A stretch of 64,000 nt of DNA, taken from positions 66,659,615 through 66,723,614 of the forward strand of contig NC_012873.2 of the NCBI RefSeq assembly GCF_000003195.3, given 5' to 3'. The stretch's first letter is position 1. Each line of letters begins with the position of its first letter. The notes under the pieces are model-generated. The model saw only the letters and a list, made by a program, of their open reading frames with translations, had not been told where the DNA came from and did no database searches. This document shows, piece by piece, positions 46,930 to 59,262 of the stretch. The position numbers were made by a program, and so were the translations under genes. The stretch is from Sorghum bicolor. Taxonomy: Eukaryota; Streptophyta; Magnoliopsida; Poales; Poaceae.

Positions 46930-47215
46930 TCTATTTCAGCTCCTTTCAATAAACTTGATAGGCCTTCTGCCACCAAGAGGAGAAGGTAGGGTGATAAGGG
47001 TCCCCTGCCGTAGGCCTCTTGTTGGAATAAAAGTTTCAGTCTTCATTGAGTTTACTCTGGCCTTATATTTCACAGACTTGACACAGCCACACAGGCCATG
47101 ATCAGATCCACCCATCTTCGATCAAAACCCATTTTTAACACATCTTTTTCTAGAAAACCCCATTCCACTCTATCATATGCAATTTTTTTAGTAGAAGATG
47201 CTCTTGTGAAACATA
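46930..47215 (-). pseudogene. LINE (L1-type) reverse-transcriptase fragment
   Basis: Minus strand reads KKIAYDRVEWGFLEK, KMGFDRRWVDLIMACV and, after small frame changes, RVNSMKTETFIPTRGLRQG followed by a diverged LSPYLFLL-type block. These are consecutive blocks of plant L1 reverse transcriptases. Only about 280 bp remain; the YADD active-site block is absent. Confidence 0.85.
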
Positions 47216-47627
47216 TCAGGAGGATCTGTCCTCGAGAACATTTGGTGTGGTGTGCACTTTGCAGGATCAGATTGGTATTCGCGCAATCAGTGTGAACTGG
47301 TCCGTTGCTAGTGCAGAGAAACAGACCGTGCAATGTCACGCACCCGGCGCCGTCCCTTACGGCCAATGCTCAGGGAACGTGCGAGCACCGGCGCTGACGG
47401 AGTGGCAACGGCGATTTGGCATCTATTTGGACTTAGAAATGGCGTAGGGAATATTGTGAGAGTTCAGATCCCACGTAAACAAAATTCTGAATGTCAGGCA
47501 CAAAAATTGCAGACCAAACATGTATTGGTATGTGGTATCACTAAATAAGGTCCGAGGTTGCTGTACAGCTGAGTTCACAACTACCTTGCAAAGGTATCAC
47601 GCTGGAAAGAGAACGAGCAGGTTTGGT

Positions 47628-48602
47628 CTAGAACACACCGCTGTACTCGTCCTCTTCACCGTTCATCTGGATGAACCACAGGATTGCCACGCCAAAGACC
47701 ACAAAGGATGATAGCTCCATCGTCAGGGCTCCCCATCCAATGACGCCAGCGTGCTTCAGGATCGACGGAATGGCAATGCTCCCCACTATTGATGCGCCCG
47801 TCAAGAATTTTGTGAAGTTCACCCAACTGTAGTGGCAATAAAGGTACACCAATTAACTTCGCCATGTATGAAAAAATAGTTAGAAAGATATGAAAGAGAA
47901 CCTAGGGAATGTAAATCAGCAATTAGCAGGCAGGCACAACAGCTGACAAGCAAGTAGCAAAGGATGTGCAAGCCAATGCTCAGGTTTAACGTAACAAGAA
48001 AACTGTTTCATGGCAATGAACTCTATTCATTTTGTGCCCCAGAAATGTTGTTTAGGAAAACAATCCGACCATGATGGATCAGGACCTTGGTTTTAGAACC
48101 TCTAAAATGAATTCCAGCAAGGCAATGCATATCTTGAGGGGCAACAAATAGTGCTAAAAAGTATGGTGACAAGGGTGATTAAGACCCCAAGAAAAAGCAG
48201 CAGCATGGACTAGAGAGGATCACTTACCTGTCTCCCCCATTAGACATGATTGAGGAAGTATCCGAACCCAGGAAAAATATGAGGGGCATTGGTAGGATAA
48301 GATACATCAGAACTGCACAAAATGTCAAGGGTTACTTACAATGTCCTACAAACAATTATCAGGATATAAGCTTAGTTTGCTAGTGTTACACAAAATTTTC
48401 TAACCTGTTAGCATTGGCCACCAGTTGTTATAGAGAGCACAAGCCTGAAGGAGCAAAAATTATATAGGTTTAGGTGACAGTGGAAAAGATAATGAACCGG
48501 CACAGAGGTATTTAAGTCAGATGCTTACCAAGATTTGCAAGACAATTCCACTAGAGACCAATATGGCAAGAAGGGCAAGCCTTCCACTCTGCAAACATGT
48601 TC
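47628..48602 (-). CDS. VPS55: Vacuolar protein sorting 55 (VPS55/LEPROT family), first codons missing
   Basis: Exons on the minus strand: 48602-48529, 48444-48405, 48312-48228 and 47826-47628, in phase, giving 131 residues plus a missing start. Blocks TCLQSGRLALLAILVSSG, ACALYNNWWPML, MYLILPMPLIFFLGS, WVNFTKFLTGASIVGSIAIP and HAGVIGWGALTMELSS match VPS55, a small four-pass membrane protein of endosomes that works with VPS68 in transport to the vacuole. The family is about 140 residues, so only about 9 residues are unaccounted for. They probably lie in a short exon between 48610 and 49750 that I could not fix; an in-frame ATG at 48625 is separated from this frame by one base. Acidic C-terminus ends at TAG. 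Confidence 0.88.
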
Positions 48603-49300
48603 TCATACTTCGTGATAGTGCCATTGTGCCCTTCTGTTTGTTACTTCGGCTACAGTTTCTCCTTTAATGCGAATGGCTCACAAAGTTGTTGCTTGTTCTC
48701 GAACAAACCTCAGCTACAATTTCTGGGAAGGGCAAAGAACATATGAGCAGTTTCATGGAAGCAACTAAAAAAACAGGGTGATAAATGATCCACCAACATG
48801 GAGAATATAACCTTGGATTAAAATGTTAATGTAGAGATGCAGAAATAGTAAACAAATTCCCCAATAAATTAATGTGGAGAGTGGAAAGAAGTTAAAAAAA
48901 AGGAAAATTACAGTGACTCAGTCACAACTCACAACTACTCCGTATATGGTTGTCATATGTAGCACACTCAATCGTGAAGACTGATTTAGACAAAACACCT
49001 CAATTCCCCTGGGATCCTATCTCTTTTAACTGATATATTTTCTAGTAAACCAGAGTATTTTACATTGTAACTAAAGAACCAGCTGCATCAGGGCACACCA
49101 ATGTACAGCGAAAGGCAAAAAGAGCAACTGCGCTAAGATGAAGGAAAACACGACCAGGTTTCTGAGTTTCTGTCAGTTCCACTTCTATCAACATTTGCCA
49201 CTTACTTGTGACTTACAAAATGGCTGAAAACTGTAGGCTTACACTTCCAAGCATGTATGCGCTCCTAGGCCCTAGCATGGACTTTTTCCACATCTGAGTG

Positions 49301-49385
49301 CTATGAAGGAACCTCTAATCCTTTCTGGACATGAATCTGAGTAGCTATGAAGGAACCTCTAATCCTTTTTGGATATGAATTTGCC
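49301..49385. repeat. 44-bp tandem duplication in the VPS55 leader intron
   Basis: CTATGAAGGAACCTCTAATC and its following bases repeat with a 44-bp period; a few substitutions separate the copies. Confidence 0.85.
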
Positions 49386-49689
49386 TCTGAAGTCTGAAGA
49401 ACACAGGACCCAAACCAGAAGCGTGGTTTGATGCATAAACTGAATTAGCTCGACATGCAGCAACGAAATCTGCTACTACTAAATTGTGACGAGATTGGGA
49501 TCAGCGGCAGTGCGGTCTGCGTATAAGCCAATCCGATCCGAATTCCCGTGCGATCCCATCCGGAGCGAAGTGATTCCTTATGATGGGTTCAGGTCTGGTC
49601 CGGTTCTGTCCAGCCCAGAGATCCAATCGCAGGCCAATTCCAAGGTACAATCTAATCGCGCATTCTAATTTCGAAAAAACACTAGGTAG

Positions 49690-50060
49690 CAGCTCGCACC
49701 GATCGATCGAACCACCAAATCACGCGGGGAGGGAGGGAGAGAGGAGAGGTGCGTACTCAGGCTGTGCGCGGCAGGAGGATCGCAGGAGAGGAGACGGCCG
49801 CCGCAACCGCTCGGAAGAGCCGGGATGACACCGCCACCGTGCCGGAGAGGAGAAAGCGCCGCCACACCACGCCCGGGGGCCGGGGGCAGGCTGCTGCTGT
49901 TGCCGAGGCACCAGAGACTTGGTTGAGGGGATGCCGGGATGAGAGGAGAGCAGTTGGAGTTGGAGAAGGGTTTGTGATGTGGATGTGGACGGCCCACCAA
50001 GTGGCGTGGCGGCGAGGGGCAAACCTTATGATGGGTGTTTTTTTTTTCTGAAAAAACCTT
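49690..50060 (-). other. Probable VPS55 promoter and 5' UTR exon
   Basis: A GC-rich block with a donor-like CCTGA|GTACGC on the minus strand at about 49756 and no ATG on that strand between it and about 49940, as expected of a noncoding leader exon. Assignment to VPS55 is by position and direction only. Confidence 0.45.
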
Positions 50061-50724
50061 ATGATGGGTGTCTAATCACTAGTTTAAGGACGTGTCTTGC
50101 ACAGCTTATAATGAGATTCTACAATGATCAAATCAAGCTGAAATAGAGAACAAACTGCGTTTTTTCTCGAACAATTTCTCTCTACCTTCATTTGTACTAA
50201 ACTACTAATACATATAAACTATGTAGATCTTATCTTAACCATGATTTTTCTTTATATTTATATAATTTTCTTAGAAAAGTTGTATAAGCAGAGCTGAAGA
50301 CAGCTCTAAGACTGTCTTCAACAGCTCTTACCCAAACACAAAATGCATTTATTGATTTGGATCACGCACAGACAAAAGGTCTCTCATATAAAACTTCCCC
50401 TTTCCAATAGGGGACACAAATCTCGCACCCAAACACCCCTAGCCAAGCACACCCCTAGGGCCGCCTGTCTCCTTGCATGCTCCTCGTCGAGCGGGGTGCC
50501 CCTGCCATGGATCCACCTCGCCGCACCAGTCCAACATAGGGGATGAGTGGGGTCGACAATGGAGGGGATGAGGTGGCCGACAACGGAGCCACGCTGGAGA
50601 AGGGTGGGGTTGGGCAGCGTGACGACGTCATATGGAAAGAGCAGTACAGGGCGAGGCTAGGCTGTCGCGAAAGGAGACGGCGTAGGGACAGAGACCGAGC
50701 TCGCCATCGTCGTGGCGGCCACTC

Positions 50725-50812
50725 CTCGCCGCACCGCCGTGGATCCGCCTTCGTCGCGTCGGCCGCACCTCGTCGCACCGCCACGGATCCACCTTCACCG
50801 CGTCAGTCGCAC
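50725..50812. repeat. Two 44-bp tandem GC-rich units
   Basis: Copies begin CTCGCCGCACCGCCGTGGAT and CTCGTCGCACCGCCACGGAT and differ at several positions. Confidence 0.8.
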
Positions 50813-51129
50813 CTCGCCGTAGGGAAGGCCTCATGGCCCCACCTCGGCCCGCCGCAGCGACCGAGCTCGCCACCCCCATCTCTGATGGTAGCCTCCTCCA
50901 CTACGGCAACTCCCTCTCTATCCCCAACTCTGGTCATCCCCTTTCCTCGTGGTGATGGGCCCTGCGCTGCAGAGAGGACGCAAAGAGACGGAGGGAGGTG
51001 CTTTTTTGCCTTGTGTGTTGCCCTAAAGCCTACAAAATAGTTCAATCAAAAATCCTAAAGCCTACAAAATATAAACACATGTAGTTTCACAAAAAAAAAA
51101 GAATGGAGGGGGTAAAAGAACTGGTTTTA

Positions 51130-51405
51130 GAGCATCTCCAAGAGCTTGACTAAAATTAGTAGCCAAATTCTAATGTTTAGCCGTTTTGTAAAATAGATAA
51201 CTTCTTAAAAAAGAAGAGGTTCGCAACAGCCTTGCTATCAGATAGCTAGTGTCAGTGGTTAGCTATATATAGCCAACAAAAATAAAGGGATAGCAAACTT
51301 TATATTTTACAAAACCAAATATCACATCTGTTGGAGTCTATTTTTCTGCTATAAAAGTTCTAAAAGGCCTCTATAATAAGAATAGGAAAGCTGTTGGAGT
51401 TGCTC
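51130..51405. mobile_element. MITE with GAGCATCTCCAA ends, TTA target duplication
   Basis: 276 bp, GAGCATCTCCAAGAGCTTG to CTGTTGGAGTTGCTC, flanked by TTA (51127-51129, 51406-51408); same family as 41810-42396. Confidence 0.82.
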
Positions 51406-51857
51406 TTATAGTTCAAAGAGCAAACAAAATCTAACAATGATGACAACTAAGAGAGATAAATTGGACCTTAAAAAAGAGGTTTACACCGTTATGGTGACAA
51501 TCTGGGCCGTGACCGTCACAAGCCGTCCCAAAAATAAGCGGAGCCACAGGGTGACTGAATCTGTGATCCGCACCGTCGCCGCCGTAGCGAGTGCTATAGA
51601 CCGCGGTACGCGCGCGCGGGGGTGGGGGGAGGCGCCCCGGTCAAACAAGCGAGGCAGGCTCCAGGAGGTTCTCCTCCTACCCGTTCGCTCCCTCCCCTCG
51701 ATCCCTTTCGCCGCGCGCGCGAGAGGGGGGGAGAGAGAGGAGATCGAGGAGACAAAAAGAAGAGGGTGTTGTGCATGTGATCGGGCGGGTCGTCGTCGCC
51801 TCGGCCGGCCAAACTAACGACGACCACCGGCCGGCACTCGATTCTCGGCGGTAGGCA

Positions 51858-53082
51858 ATGGGCAAGATCGAGTACGCCGTGGTGGCGCGCGGTGCGGTGG
51901 TGCTGGCGGAGCACTACGGCGCGTCGGCGGCGGGCGGCAACGCGGGCGCCGTGGCGAGGCAGGTCCTCGAGCGCCTCCCCGCCGGCGGCGCCGGTGGCGA
52001 CGACTGCAACGTCTCGTACACGCAGGACCTCCACGTGTTCCACGTCAAGCGCACCGACGGCCTCACCGCGCTCTGCATGGCCGACGACGCCGCCGGGCGT
52101 AAGTGCACGCGCATCCATCCTGCCATGCATCCATTGTTCAAACTTCCCAGCATTTTCCATCCGATCCGATCCAATCGACACAAGATTTCGATCATCAGCA
52201 CGGTCGATCGGTGTAGTATCCTGCAAACTATATATTGGCCTGCAATTTGATCGGAGTTTTCGAAACTCGAAGTGAACCGATGTGGCATCGTGTTGATTCT
52301 GCATGCGCGCGCGTTTTCAGGGCGTGTTCCGTTCGCGTTCCTGGAGGACATCCACGGGAGGTTCGTCAAGGCGTACGGCCGCGCGGCGCTCACCGCGCTC
52401 GCGTACGCCATGAACGACGAGTTCTCCAGGGTTCTGGCCCAGCAGATGGACTACTACTCCAACGACGCCAGCGCGGACAGGATAAACCGCATGAGGGGTG
52501 AGATCGACCAGGTATATACAGATATACGTACGTTTTTCTTCTTCATCTATAGTCTGGACAGAATTCGGCTTTGATTTTGCTCATCATTAACAACGTTTGT
52601 CTTGCAAATGCAAGTCGCATTGTCCGTCTTTGGCGGCCGGCTTGAATGAAACATTAACTAATTTGCATTGCAGGTCCGGAACGTGATGATAGACAACATC
52701 GACAGGGTGCTGGAGAGGGGTGAGCGTCTGGAGCTGCTGGTGGACAAGACGGCAACCATGCAGGGGAACACCATGCGCTTCAAGCGCCAAGCTCGCCGCT
52801 TCAGGAACACCATGTGGTGGAGGAACGTCAAGCTCACGTACGTTATTACGTCACCTTCCTGAGGCATGCATGTTGTGTGTACTGTAGTTAATACTGTTTG
52901 TGATCTTACGCATTTCATTAGTTGATTAATACTCCAGTAATTAATATGATCACCTCACCTGACGTCCCTGTAATTCCACTGTTCTTTGCAGCGCCGCGGT
53001 GATATTCATCCTCACCGTAATATTGTACCTCGTGCTCGCCTACATGTGTCACGGCTTCACCCTACCATCCTGTGTTCCGTGA
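51858..53082 (+). CDS. VAMP72-type longin R-SNARE
   Basis: Exons 51858-52098, 52321-52511, 52674-52837 and 52992-53082 give 228 residues in phase. The N-terminal longin domain (about 1-125) opens KIEYAVVARGAVVLAEHY and contains RVPFAFLEDIHGRF. The SNARE motif (about 130-190) includes NVMIDNIDRVLERGERLELL with Arg159 of VLER as the zero-layer arginine, and LVDKT. A single tail anchor AAVIFILTVILYLVLAYM is followed by CHGFTLPSC, the CHGF ending seen in VAMP72 proteins. VAMP72 SNAREs drive fusion of secretory vesicles at the plasma membrane and cell plate. Sequence differs a good deal from VAMP721/722 (no long basic insert as in VAMP727), so the exact subgroup is open. Start chosen because it aligns with the family start and precedes the longin strand directly. 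Confidence 0.94.
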
Positions 53083-53707
53083 TCTCCCCTGTGCGGTGTT
53101 GGTGCGGCCCTAGCTCTAGCTGCGTCACAACTTCGTTCTGTAAGAGCAGCTGCGGTGCTGCAATTTTTTTCTTGTACGGAGTACCGAGGGAAACAACATT
53201 TCCATCGACCGATTCTGAAGTTCGAGCAGTTCTGATTTTTTTTTTCTTGGACAAATTTGCTTACCAAGTGAATCTGATTGTTGGGATTTCATCTCGCATG
53301 TTCAGTGCTTCCCAGGACGCTAATGGCACATTTAGTCACCAACTAGTAGATCATCCCAACTATTCAGGGTGAGCGGAGTATGCATCTCTCTAGTAAATCA
53401 TCCCAATTATTCAGTGAGAGCGGAGTATGCAACAGAGATGCAGATGCATCAACAATCTGGACCAGAGTAAACATGCTGGCCCGAGTACTCTCCAGGAGAA
53501 GAAACAAACCAAAAACGGCAGGCAAAGAAAAAAAACATCTGGATGCCACTTGATTAATATAATAGATAAAATATGATACTCTCGTACGGAGTAAGATACA
53601 AAAGCAAAGCAGGACAGTGCTTGCTTAATACAAATCATAAGTTAGCCTATCCAGACAATGGCAGTGTCACAAACAACTGAACGATCACGAAGGACTGGGT
53701 GCTCCCC

Positions 53708-56700
53708 TTATGCGTAGTAATTCAAGCTGGACTTCTTCTTTGCCTGCACTTGGATGATCCCCTCGTTGAAATCCTCGTGTGTAACCTCTGTAGCATCTCG
53801 GCGTAGAGCAAGCATGCCAGCTTCTACGCAAACAGCCTTTAGCTGAGCACCATTGAAATCATCAGTTGAACGTGCCAACTCTTCGAAGTTGACGTCTGGA
53901 TTCACATTCATTTTCCTCGAGTGAATCTACAAAAACAAAACATAGAACAACATTATTTTGCTACGCAAGAACAAAAACCATATGGGGTCTTTGGAGGAAA
54001 ACAGTATGGGATAGCAGGTCAGTACTGAGCTTCAACAAATTTCAGTGCCCAGAGCCATACCTGCAAGATCCTGGCTCTTGCTTCCTCCGATGGATGAGGG
54101 AACTCAATCTTACGATCCAGACGACCAGATCTCATCAGAGCAGGATCAAGAATATCAGCACGATTTGTTGCAGCTATCACCTACAAATCACACAACAATC
54201 CAACATTCAGTACACCATATATTAAATAGAACATTGAAAAATATCAGTTCATCTCTCAATATCATCATCAATAGATGTATTTTTTGTGCATTCTCAATCT
54301 CCAATTGAACAGAACCTGAGCCGAAGCATCAAGACGGTAATAACTAATAAATTGAAGGTTGAATGCTGACCTTTATCCTCTCATCACTGCTAAATCCATC
54401 AAGCTGGTTCAGCAATTCCAACATAGTCCTTTGCACTTCTCTATCGCCACTGACTTCACTGTTTTATTATGAAACAAAAAAATACAAATTAATTAACAGC
54501 AGATATATAATGCATAGTCACACGCAATTCCAAAAGCACACAGTGTTTATCTAGCATGTTGGCAAAAGATGGGGAAATCGGATGTTCAAAACACAACTAC
54601 CAACAGCCATTGTTGATAGTGTAAGGAAAATTTGACCACACCAAATATTAACAAGATTCAGTCACTAATCTAATCTAGCCTTTTAAAAAAAAAACAAATC
54701 TTATGCAGAGCACTCACTAAATATACCTTAAATATTAAAAGGATAGTGGTCAAGGCAATCTAGTCTACACTGAAATAGACTAAACAGAATTAAAAATTGA
54801 AATGATGATCAAACTTGGTCACAAACTGGTATCATTAAACCAGAACGTGTAAATAAACATTGTCATTATAGGTGAAAAGGTGTTAAAACAGACATCAGAC
54901 TGAATTACTAACTAAATAGGAGTTGTACCTGTCAAAACGCTTTGTTCCAATGGCATCAATTTCATCAATAAAGATGATGCAGGGGGCTTTCTCCTTAGCA
55001 AGCTGAAAAGCATCTCGAACAAGCTTAGCTCCATCACCGATGAACATCTGAAACAATTCACACAGATGTTAAAGAAAATTTAATCCAAAAAAACTAAACA
55101 AAACTAAGCAAGAATGAACATGAACTGATAATGGACCCAGCAGTATTTCATGTAACTCATCAACCATTATATTGGACAAATACATGAATCAGTACTTAAT
55201 GTAATCATATCCTAATCTGATGCTGATAATCATCCTATAACATCGATTCCCACCTAGCATGCAGATACCAAATAATGTCTAAAGGAATACATCGCCAAAA
55301 AAAAAAGAGTTTGCTAGAATCACACTGCATGAATTATGTAAACTGCAAGAAGTTGTTTATCAGGCTAACTGTACCCACAAATCATGCAAAAAAAAGTGAA
55401 ATGCTAAAATGGTTAGGTTTAGGAGCCCTAGCATTTGTATGATACTTTAGTACATTTCCAAAAAAAAATGTATTTCACAGATTTAGTTACCTACCTGGAC
55501 AAGTTGTGGGCCAGCAAGTTTCAGAAATGTGGCATTAGTCTGTGCAGCACACGCACGAGCCATGAGTGTCTTCCCGGTCCCAGGCGGTCCATACAAAAGA
55601 ACACCTTTGGGGGGACGAATACCCAATTTCTGAAATCGGTCCTTGTGTGTCATTGGCAACACTATTGCTTCCACAAGCTCTTGAATCTGTGTTACAACAG
55701 AACATCGTATATTCGTATTACTGCTTGGAATGTACAAACTCAGCCATAGTGTCGCTCTAACAGTCCATCAGTTGTAGAAAGTAAATTACCTGTTTCTCGA
55801 GTCCTCCAATGTCATTGTAATCCTCTGTAGGTTTCTCATCTACTTCCATTGCCTTAACCCGTGAGTCGTACTCCGAGGGCAATGTGTCTAGTATCAAGTA
55901 GCTGTCTTTGTTCACTCCAACCAAATCGCCAGGCTTAAGCTTATCAGGGTCAACTAATCCAATTACAGGAAGGAATATGGTCTGCATTTAATCCAAGAAT
56001 TAAAAAATGAATATCTGAGTTATTCATAATGCACAAAATCAACCAATTACAAATGTGAAGTGGAACTAAACATATGCATTGTTGGATACGGAACAAAAAT
56101 GTAATCCAAATCTAACAATCAGGAATCAGGATAGCATGAATCATTGTTCTTTTAAAGAGGGAGTAGATGGTTATCAGCAGGCAAATAAATTGCATTCAAA
56201 TTGGATCCCAATTCCAGCACTCGTTTGACCACTGATGGATAAAGTTTGTAATATGTCAAGGTCTAGATGGCTACAGAAATTTCAGGCAAGTTTACATACT
56301 TGTCTGGTAGATGTTTTCAGAACAACACATTTCCCTTTCCTTTGTGAGTCCAGATCAATGTTAGCACCATCTTCTTCAGCCTCATCCTCAGGGTTCATCT
56401 CCAAAATCTGAAACAGTTAAGAAATATATAAGAATTCAGAGCCAATTGTGCCCAACTTGTGTATGCAGCTTTATTAAATCTTAAAAACTTGGAATTCTGA
56501 AAACCTTAGAACATTATTAGCGACTCAAAGATACACAAGAGTTCATATTAACTTCACACCAGAAGCCATCAAATATGTACGCCATCGAAATAAACTAACC
56601 AAATCAGTACTGTTGTAACTATGAACTCCTTACTAGTACAGTTGTAGCTATAAACTTCTTCCTACATTGCAGTAGCAGATGGGCTACTGAGCCAAACTAG

Positions 56701-57211
56701 ATGCATCCTGGAACTAAACCTACTGCGTCTAACTAGTGTGTACAAACTAAAGTAAAATCATGAAAATCCCTTAATCCCACCAACAGGACTGAACCAGATC
56801 GATAGATAGCCCAAACATAACTTCCCAGTCACCAAAAATAAGGGATACAAAGATGAACCATCAACAGCGTCGCCGAATTGAGGCGAGAAACGAACCTCGA
56901 CGATGTTGCCGACGAGGTATGGTAGTTGCTTGTTGAGCTTAATCTTCTCCTGGTTCTCCTTGGTCTTCTCCTTGATAGACTCCAGCTCCAGGTTCGACCG
57001 CTGCAGTTCGTCCTATGGACACCCCCACCCCCAAAACATCCCAAATCAGTCAGAATACCCCATACACTCTGCGCCACCCGCAGCGGGGCCTAGGCTAGGG
57101 TTTGCGCACCTTGTGGACGCGGATCTCGTTATCGAGGAGACGGGAGGCCCTGATGATCTCCTCCGTGGACATGGAGGCGAGCTGGTCGTCCTCCGCGTCG
57201 TCCACAGCCAT
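53708..57211 (-). CDS. RPT5: 26S proteasome regulatory ATPase subunit RPT5 (6A, PSMC3)
   Basis: Nine exons on the minus strand: 57211-57110, 57012-56896, 56407-56300, 55981-55790, 55686-55495, 55047-54929, 54458-54371, 54180-54061 and 53926-53708, all in phase, 418 residues (family about 424). N-terminal coiled coil (about 15-75), an OB-fold, then an AAA+ domain with Walker A GPPGTGKT (206-213), Walker B IIFIDEID (261-268), and [14 protein letters not shown]. The C-terminus ends NYYA, the HbYX-type tail that docks RPT5 in the alpha ring and opens the 20S gate. RPT5 is one of six ATPases of the 19S base that unfold substrates. Start ATG in GCCGCCATGG context. Next to and convergent with the VAMP72 gene, 3' ends about 625 bp apart. 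Confidence 0.97.
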
Positions 57212-57549
57212 GGCGGCCGGTGCGGGCGCCGACGACGACATCGGTCGGCTGATCGCGCGGAACGGAGGGGTGCGTGTGGGAGGGGGTTTTGTGGCCGCCG
57301 CGCTCGACTTGCTTAGGAAGAAGATGCGGGGCGGTGCCCTCGACTTGTGCTGGAAGAAGATGGTCGCGGTCGCGGATGGGCGATGGCCGAAGCGGACGTG
57401 TCATGTGTGCGCTGTGCTCCGTCCCCGGTTGGGCTGATCCACGGCCCGTTCGGATAAAAGCCCAAGATTGTTGACCGAAAGCATGCGGATGTGGCAATGG
57501 CCCATATGGGTCTGTTTGGTTTCTGTCTTAGCTGAAGCCTAGCTAGGAT

Positions 57550-58489
57550 CACTTTAGGTGCCTCAACTTTTGCGAAAGTCTACTTTTCAATTTTGAACTT
57601 CAAAATCGGATAAAATACATTCCTTAACTTTTAAAACCATGCATATTACGTCCCTGACATGTTTACGAGCGGTTTTGAAGGCAGTTTTGTCTTTTTCATT
57701 TTTATTTATTTCGGTTGAATATTTGTAAAATTATAGTAAATCACATAAAATTTATAAAATAGTAAATCTGATTTTGTTGGACTCTAGCTAAGTAGATCTA
57801 TACAGTGAACATATAATATGATATGCTTTACTACAATTTTTTTTGTTGTAGTTTTAGATCTATGTTTTTCTATAATTAATTTGAATAATTCATAGCTATA
57901 TGTTGTATGGCCCAATTGTGGTGAATTTTTTATGTTGTGCTAATTATTATATGTTTAAACTATGGTAAAAATTTCATACTCATTTGATCATGTATAACTT
58001 AGTTATAGATCTATTAAGATTTAACAAGCATAAACTTGAATAAATCTATAACTGAGTAATACATGATTCAATGAGTATGAAATTTTTACCACAACTCAAT
58101 CATAGAATAATTAGCCCACTATATAATTTTCATCATAATTGGACTATAGAAACTATAGCTATAATTAGTCTAATTAATTATAGAAAATCATAAATCTAAA
58201 GCTGCATAAAAAATTTGTACTAAAACATACTATATCATATATTCAATGTGTAGATCTACTCATCTGAAGTCCAACAAAATTGAGTTTTCTATTTTATGAA
58301 TTTTATGTGATTTACTGTGATTTTTCAAAAAATTCAGCCGAAATAAATAAAAAAAAGACAAAACCGCTTCCAAAACCAGGTCAGGGATGTAATGTGCACG
58401 GATTTAAAAGTTGAGGGATGTATTTAATCCGGTTTTAGAGTTCAGGTATGAAAATTAGACTTTAGTGAAAATTGAGGGACCTAAAGTAG
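57550..58489. repeat. 940-bp near-palindrome (large foldback element)
   Basis: The two halves are imperfect inverted copies centred near 58022. Outer arms CACTTTAGGTGCCTCAACTT and TTGAGGGACCTAAAGTAG pair, as do GTGATTTACTGTGATTT-like and GTAAATCACATAAAATT-like inner arms and the central AGTTATAGATCTATTAAG region. AT-rich, no coding potential. Target duplication not clear, so the superfamily is open. Confidence 0.85.
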
Positions 58490-58581
58490 ACTTTTTCTGC
58501 CTGCTTAAGCTAGGCCTGTCTCTAGCTAGGATTGGAGCCTCCTTAAGCTAGACTTGTCCTTAGCAAACTAGTATAGATTTG

Positions 58582-58823
58582 GGCCTTGTTTAGTTTACCC
58601 CAAAACTAAAAAGTTTTCAAGATTCTCCGTTACATCGAATCTTGCGGCACATGCGTGAAGCACTAAATATAGACAAAAACAAAAACTAATTGAACAGTTT
58701 GCCTATAAATCACGAGACAAATCTTTTGATTCTAATTAGTCCGTGATTGGACAATATTTGCCTCAAACAAACGAAAGTGCTACAGTGCCAAAATCCAAAA
58801 ACTTTTCGCAACTAAAGAAGGCC
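58582..58823. mobile_element. Tourist-like MITE, TTG target duplication
   Basis: 242 bp, GGCCTTGTTTAGTTTACC to CAACTAAAGAAGGCC, flanked by TTG at 58579-58581 and 58824-58826. Confidence 0.86.
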
Positions 58824-59262
58824 TTGTTTGGTTACGCTGTTATCACTAACTTGGCTTTGATAAGAGTTTGTTTGGTTGACTGCTTTGTCTTGCATAGAAT
58901 CACCATATATTTAGCTTGGTAAGGTTACCTCTTTGAAGTATTCTATCGAACAGGTGGTGGGCTTCTCTCTCTATCGTGCTTGTGCTCAACGTCCGTGAGG
59001 ATCCTGCTGCTTCTTTGCTTGCACTGGGCAAGGCAGCAGCAACCAGTGCCATGGCACTATGGCTGGCAGGAGTGCACAGCAGGCCACGACCGTGACCACG
59101 TAGCGAACACGAACATGGACCATGGCGGAGCATAGCGAACGACGGCCACCTCCGCCGCGCCATCTCCACCTCTAGATCCGGCATCGAGGTGCTCCGTGGT
59201 AGCGCCTTCGCGTCTGGCCTGTAGCTCTTCTGGAAGGAGCTCGCGCCATTCTCCTAGGCATG

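Larger units (their letters stand above)
50061..51857. other. Intergenic DNA before the VAMP72 gene
   Basis: The GC-rich part 50440-51000 has long open frames on both strands caused by composition; they are Arg-rich, match no family and are not called. A 44-bp unit (CTCGCCGCACCGCC...) is repeated twice at 50725-50812. A MITE lies at 51130-51405. The GA-rich stretch 51720-51770 is probably VAMP72 5' UTR. Confidence 0.5.

Noticed and set aside
50543..51040. 165-residue open frame, and overlapping frames on the other strand
   Set aside because: Arg-rich on both strands through GC composition and a 44-bp repeat; no domain, no splice logic.
52608..52640. Possible GC donor or extra exon in the VAMP72 intron 2
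   Set aside because: The four-exon model already gives a complete, in-phase SNARE.
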